The notes beneath the pieces were generated by a model. It was not told the origin of the DNA, ran no database searches, and saw nothing but the letters and a program-made list of their open reading frames with translations. A stretch of DNA of 64,000 nt from Raineyella antarctica (GTDB taxonomy: Bacteria; Actinomycetota; Actinomycetes; Propionibacteriales; Propionibacteriaceae), in the NCBI RefSeq assembly GCF_900092135.1, contig NZ_FMYF01000001.1, positions 124,001 to 188,000 of the forward strand, written 5' to 3'. This document shows, one piece after another, positions 60,898 through 64,000 of this stretch. Each line of letters starts with the position of its first letter. Position 1 is the stretch's first letter. Both the position numbers and the translations under genes were made by a program.

Positions 60898-61543
60898 GCC
60901 GCGGGGACTGTTCATCGTCTTCGAGGGCGGTGACGGGGTCGGGAAGACCACGCAGTTGGCGCTGCTCGCCGAGCACCTGCGCCGCGCCGGCCATGAGGTC
61001 GTGGTGACCCGCGAGCCCGGAGACACCCCGGCCGGTGCGGTGATCCGGCGGCTGCTGCTCGATCCGGCCACCGGGGACCTCGACCCGCGCGCCGAGGCGC
61101 TGCTCTACGCCGCGGACAAGGCCCAGCACCTTGCCCAGGTGGTCCGCCCGGCGCTGGAGCGGGGGGCGATGGTGGTCTGCGACCGGTACGTCGACTCGAT
61201 GCTGGCCTACCAGGGCGCCGGCCGGGTGCTGGACGTGGCAGAGGTCGCCGCGATCGCCGACTGGGCGACAAGGGGCCTGCACCCGGACCTGACCGTCCTG
61301 CTCGACCTCGACCCGGCCCTGGCCGTCGGGCAGATCGCCGACAAGGACCGGCTGGAGGATGCGGGGGACGAGTTCCACCTCCGGGTTCGGCAGGGGTTCC
61401 TGGCCCTGGCCGGTGCCGACCCCGACCGCTACCTGGTCCTGGCGGCCCGTGACACCCGGGAACGGATCGCCGCCCGCGTGGCCGAGGCCGTGGCCGCCCG
61501 CCAGGCGGCGGTGTCAGTGGCGCCGGGCAGACTGGCCCCGTGA
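60890..61543 (+). CDS. tmk: Thymidylate kinase
   Basis: Tmk phosphorylates dTMP to dTDP. The 217-residue protein has the P-loop FEGGDGVGKTTQ at residues 11-22, the substrate-binding DRYVDSMLAYQG, and VVVTREPGDTPAG at residues 37-49. The lid segment reads ADKDRLEDAGDEFHLRVRQG. All key elements are present. The ATG lies inside the end of the upstream gene, and the holB start overlaps its own stop, so it is an operon member. Confidence 0.95.
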   Translation: MAEPRGLFIVFEGGDGVGKTTQLALLAEHLRRAGHEVVVTREPGDTPAGAVIRRLLLDPATGDLDPRAEALLYAADKAQHLAQVVRPALERGAMVVCDRYVDSMLAYQGAGRVLDVAEVAAIADWATRGLHPDLTVLLDLDPALAVGQIADKDRLEDAGDEFHLRVRQGFLALAGADPDRYLVLAARDTRERIAARVAEAVAARQAAVSVAPGRLAP

Positions 61544-62733
61544 ACCCCAACCCCGGGCACGTGCCCACCACACCTCCCGCCGATGCCGGCGTGTGGGCGG
61601 ACCTCGTCGGCCAGCGAACGGCCGTGGAGGTGCTGCGCCGCGCGGTGGTCGGTGATCCGCACGCGATGTCGCACGCCTGGCTGATCAGCGGACCCCCCGG
61701 ATCGGGCCGGTCCAATGCCGCCCGCGCCTTCGCCGCCGCCCTGCAGTGCGACCAGGGCGGCTGCGGGCACTGCCGCAGCTGCCGTACGGTGCTGGCGGGC
61801 TCCCATCCGGACGTCACGGTGATCAGCACCGAGAAGCTCAGCATCGGGGTCGACGAGATCCGCGACGTCGCCGTCCGCTCCTACATGTCACCCACGGTGG
61901 GGCGCTGGCAGGTGGTGCTGGTCGAGGATGCCGACCGGATCACCGAGCGCGGCGTCAACGCGCTGCTCAAGAGCATCGAGGAGCCGTCACCGGCGACGGT
62001 CTGGCTGCTGTGCGCGCCGACCCCCGACGACGTGCTGCCCACCATCCGTTCCCGTACGCGGGCCCTCACCCTGGTCACCCCGGCCGCCCGGGACGTGGCC
62101 CGGCTGCTCGTGCAACGCGACGGCATCTCCCCGCACGAGGCCGACGTGGCCGCCCGCGCGGCCCAGGGCCACATCGGCCGGGCCCGGCACCTGGCCCGCG
62201 ACGCGTCGGCCCGGCAGCGCCGCGACGACGTGCTGAAGATCCCCGCCCACCTCACCGGGGTCGGCGCCTGCCTGCGCGCCGCGGAGACCGTGGTGAAGGC
62301 GGCGGAGGCCGAGGCGACCGCCCAGACCTCCGACCTGGAGGCCAGCGAGCGGACGGACCTGCAGCAGGCGCTGGGCATGGGCACCAAGGGCGCCCGTCCG
62401 CGCAACGTCGCAGCCGCGGTCAAGGAACTGGAGGACGAGCAGAAGCTGCGGGTCAAGCGCCTGCAGCGCGACGCGATCGACCGGGCACTGACCGAGCTGA
62501 CCACCTGGTACCGCGACGTGCTCAGCATCCAGCTCGAGACCGGGGCCGAACTGGTGAACATCGAGCACCACGAGCAGGTCGCCGCAGAGGCCGCCCGGGC
62601 CACCCCGGATCGTACCATCGCCCGGATCGACGCGATCCTCGCCTGCCGCGAGGCGCTCGCGAGCAACGTCGCCCCGCTGCTGGCGGTCGAGTCGATGATG
62701 GTGAGCCTCGGCGCCGACGAGCCCCTGGCCTGA
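61540..62733 (+). CDS. holB: DNA polymerase III delta-prime subunit
   Basis: This 397-residue clamp-loader subunit belongs to the AAA+ family. The degenerate P-loop GPPGSGRSNAARAF has Arg in place of Lys, as expected for delta-prime, which does not hydrolyse ATP. The zinc-binding cysteines are CDQGGCGHCRSC, and VGRWQVVLVEDADRITERG with the VNALLKSIEEPSP sensor region follows. The C-terminal helical domain is intact. GTG 61540 overlaps the tmk stop. The pairing with tmk is widely conserved. Confidence 0.93.
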   Translation: MNPNPGHVPTTPPADAGVWADLVGQRTAVEVLRRAVVGDPHAMSHAWLISGPPGSGRSNAARAFAAALQCDQGGCGHCRSCRTVLAGSHPDVTVISTEKLSIGVDEIRDVAVRSYMSPTVGRWQVVLVEDADRITERGVNALLKSIEEPSPATVWLLCAPTPDDVLPTIRSRTRALTLVTPAARDVARLLVQRDGISPHEADVAARAAQGHIGRARHLARDASARQRRDDVLKIPAHLTGVGACLRAAETVVKAAEAEATAQTSDLEASERTDLQQALGMGTKGARPRNVAAAVKELEDEQKLRVKRLQRDAIDRALTELTTWYRDVLSIQLETGAELVNIEHHEQVAAEAARATPDRTIARIDAILACREALASNVAPLLAVESMMVSLGADEPLA

Positions 62734-62858
62734 CGCTTGCCGGTCCGGAGCCGATCCGGACCGGCTGCGACGCGACACTCCCGCCCTGCTGCAGCCCCCG
62801 GCCGGGTGGAGCGGTGACAATGGGACTGCATGTTCCCCGACCACTAAGGACGTGAGCC

Positions 62859-64000
62859 GTGACCCCGCGTGACCACGACGATGATCGCAGCGACGACCAG
62901 GCCGTCGACCGTCCCGAGGGGGCCGGAGTGGACGACGAGGCCGCCGAGCCCACCGTGACCCGGCTCTCCCGGGCGGACGTACGCCGGTACGAGGAGACCA
63001 TGGCCCGTTCCTCGGGGGAGGACCGGCACCATCCGGCCCAGCCCGCTCCGGAGGACACCACCGATGACTGGCACGACGTGACGCAGCCGGGCGGGGAGCC
63101 GCGGTCGGAGGCCACGCCGCCTCGCGACCGGGCCGCCGGACCCGCGGCGACGGCCGGCCGCGACGAGGCCGACGCGGCAGGCGCCGGCAGCCCCGCCCCG
63201 CTCGCCGCCGGTGCTCCCGACGACCAGCCCACCCAGACCCTGGGCTCCCGGGACCGGGCCGACGACCAGCCCACCGTGGTCACCCGCGGCCCGCTGGTCG
63301 GTGATCGGCGCGGGCACAGCCGTACGGACCGACCCACCAAGGTCCTGGGCGGCCCCGCCGCCGGCGCCTCCGCGGCCGGTGCAACGGCTGCAGTGGCGGC
63401 CGGCACGGGCCCTGCCCCGGCACCTACCGGGATCCTTCCGGTCGAGGACGAGGACGCGGCCCTGCGCGCCGAGCGCCGGGCCGAACGCGATGCCCGGGAT
63501 CGTGCGCTGGGCAAGCGCCGCCCCCAGCCGGCACCCCCGGTCGCCGCCGAACCGCCCTCGACCCGCCTGCCCCGGACCACCGATCGGCCCGCGGCCTCCC
63601 TCGGCCTGTTCGTGCTCCGCCTCGCCGTCGCCGCTGTCGTCGGCGTACGGGGTGCCCAGCAACTGATGGACATCCCCGGGACCATCAACACGTTCACCCA
63701 GACCGCTCTCCCATACCCAGAGATCTTCGCCTGGGGCACCGCGGTCGCATCGGTCCTGATCGGCGTCGCGCTCGTGCTGGGCCTGCTGGTCCGGGTCGCC
63801 GGGCTCGGGACCGCCCTGGTCGGGATCGGTGCCCTGGTCTACGTGTACTGGTGGCGCAGCCCGTTCGAGTCCGGCCTGACCGGCTTCCGTGGGGAGACCG
63901 AACTCCTGCTGGCCGCCGTGGGGCTGTTCTTCCTGCTGGTCGGTGGCGGTGCCTGGGGCATCGATGGCGCCGTCCGCAAGGGCCGCCTGCAGCGCCGGGC
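62859..64000 (+). CDS. DoxX-like membrane protein with a long disordered N-terminus (3' truncated by window)
   Basis: The frame is open from GTG 62859 to the window end, giving at least 380 residues. The first 240 are acidic, Pro/Ala-rich and low in complexity, with near-repeats such as DDQPTQTLGSRD and DDQPTVVTRG. From ASLGLFVLRLAVAAVVGVRG onward, four hydrophobic segments match the DoxX family, including FRGETELLLAAVGLFFLLVG. Function is unknown; DoxX proteins are linked to thiol and redox stress complexes in mycobacteria. AAGGA lies eight bases before the GTG. The disordered region may be a protein interaction or phosphorylation tail. The C-terminus is not in view. Confidence 0.75.
   Translation, partial: MTPRDHDDDRSDDQAVDRPEGAGVDDEAAEPTVTRLSRADVRRYEETMARSSGEDRHHPAQPAPEDTTDDWHDVTQPGGEPRSEATPPRDRAAGPAATAGRDEADAAGAGSPAPLAAGAPDDQPTQTLGSRDRADDQPTVVTRGPLVGDRRGHSRTDRPTKVLGGPAAGASAAGATAAVAAGTGPAPAPTGILPVEDEDAALRAERRAERDARDRALGKRRPQPAPPVAAEPPSTRLPRTTDRPAASLGLFVLRLAVAAVVGVRGAQQLMDIPGTINTFTQTALPYPEIFAWGTAVASVLIGVALVLGLLVRVAGLGTALVGIGALVYVYWWRSPFESGLTGFRGETELLLAAVGLFFLLVGGGAWGIDGAVRKGRLQRR

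Overview
The window is chromosomal DNA from a high-GC actinobacterium, most likely of the Propionibacteriales (family-level placement is inference). Support comes from the GC-rich coding DNA with many GTG starts, the purF-purM-DUF3073 order, the topA-tmk-holB order, an rmlC-rmlD fusion, and a repeated promoter layout in which a TANNNT -10 box sits 6-7 bases before the start codon, implying widespread leaderless transcription. Layout: bases 1-14130 are mostly core metabolism. They hold the end of purF, purM, a DUF3073 gene, an alpha/beta hydrolase, a type II NADH dehydrogenase, a fructosamine-kinase-like gene, tRNA-Asp and tRNA-Phe, an unknown 183-residue protein, a serine hydrolase, a PutP-type symporter, a flavodoxin-like protein, a GH13 trehalose-synthase-like enzyme, an FlK-like thioesterase behind a 15-bp tandem repeat array, and metK. 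Bases 14210-23435 hold a membrane-protein gene broken at a nine-base homopolymer, an Hrq1/MrfA-like helicase, a glycosyltransferase, a histidine kinase with its response regulator, and a class I methyltransferase. Bases 23438-50868 are a large cell-surface polysaccharide locus of the Wzx/Wzy type. It has a WbaP-like initiating phosphoglycosyltransferase, a Wzz/BY-kinase, a Wzy-like polymerase or ligase, a Wzx flippase, about ten glycosyltransferases (many translationally coupled), a WbsX protein, dTDP-rhamnose genes (rmlB, fused rmlCD, rmlA), a hexapeptide acyltransferase and a DUF2142 membrane protein. Set inside it, at 26466-28176, is a compact accessory unit: a signal-peptide-bearing six-cysteine protein, a nucleotidyltransferase of the NTP_transf_5 type and a PqqD-like protein. 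This is the best candidate here for an undescribed system. Bases 50905-56389 carry an S4 RNA-binding protein, two paralogous putative rhamnosyltransferases, a GT87-like mannosyltransferase, a small heat-shock protein with SigH-like and HAIR-like control elements, and an acyltransferase-3 protein. Bases 56548-64000 return to core genes: topA, a CYTH-like protein, tmk, holB, and a DoxX-like gene that runs off the end. Working together, the rml genes would make dTDP-L-rhamnose, the WbaP-like enzyme would start a lipid-linked unit, the glycosyltransferases would extend it, Wzx would flip it, Wzy would polymerise it, and the BY-kinase would control chain length. The glycan structure cannot be read from sequence.
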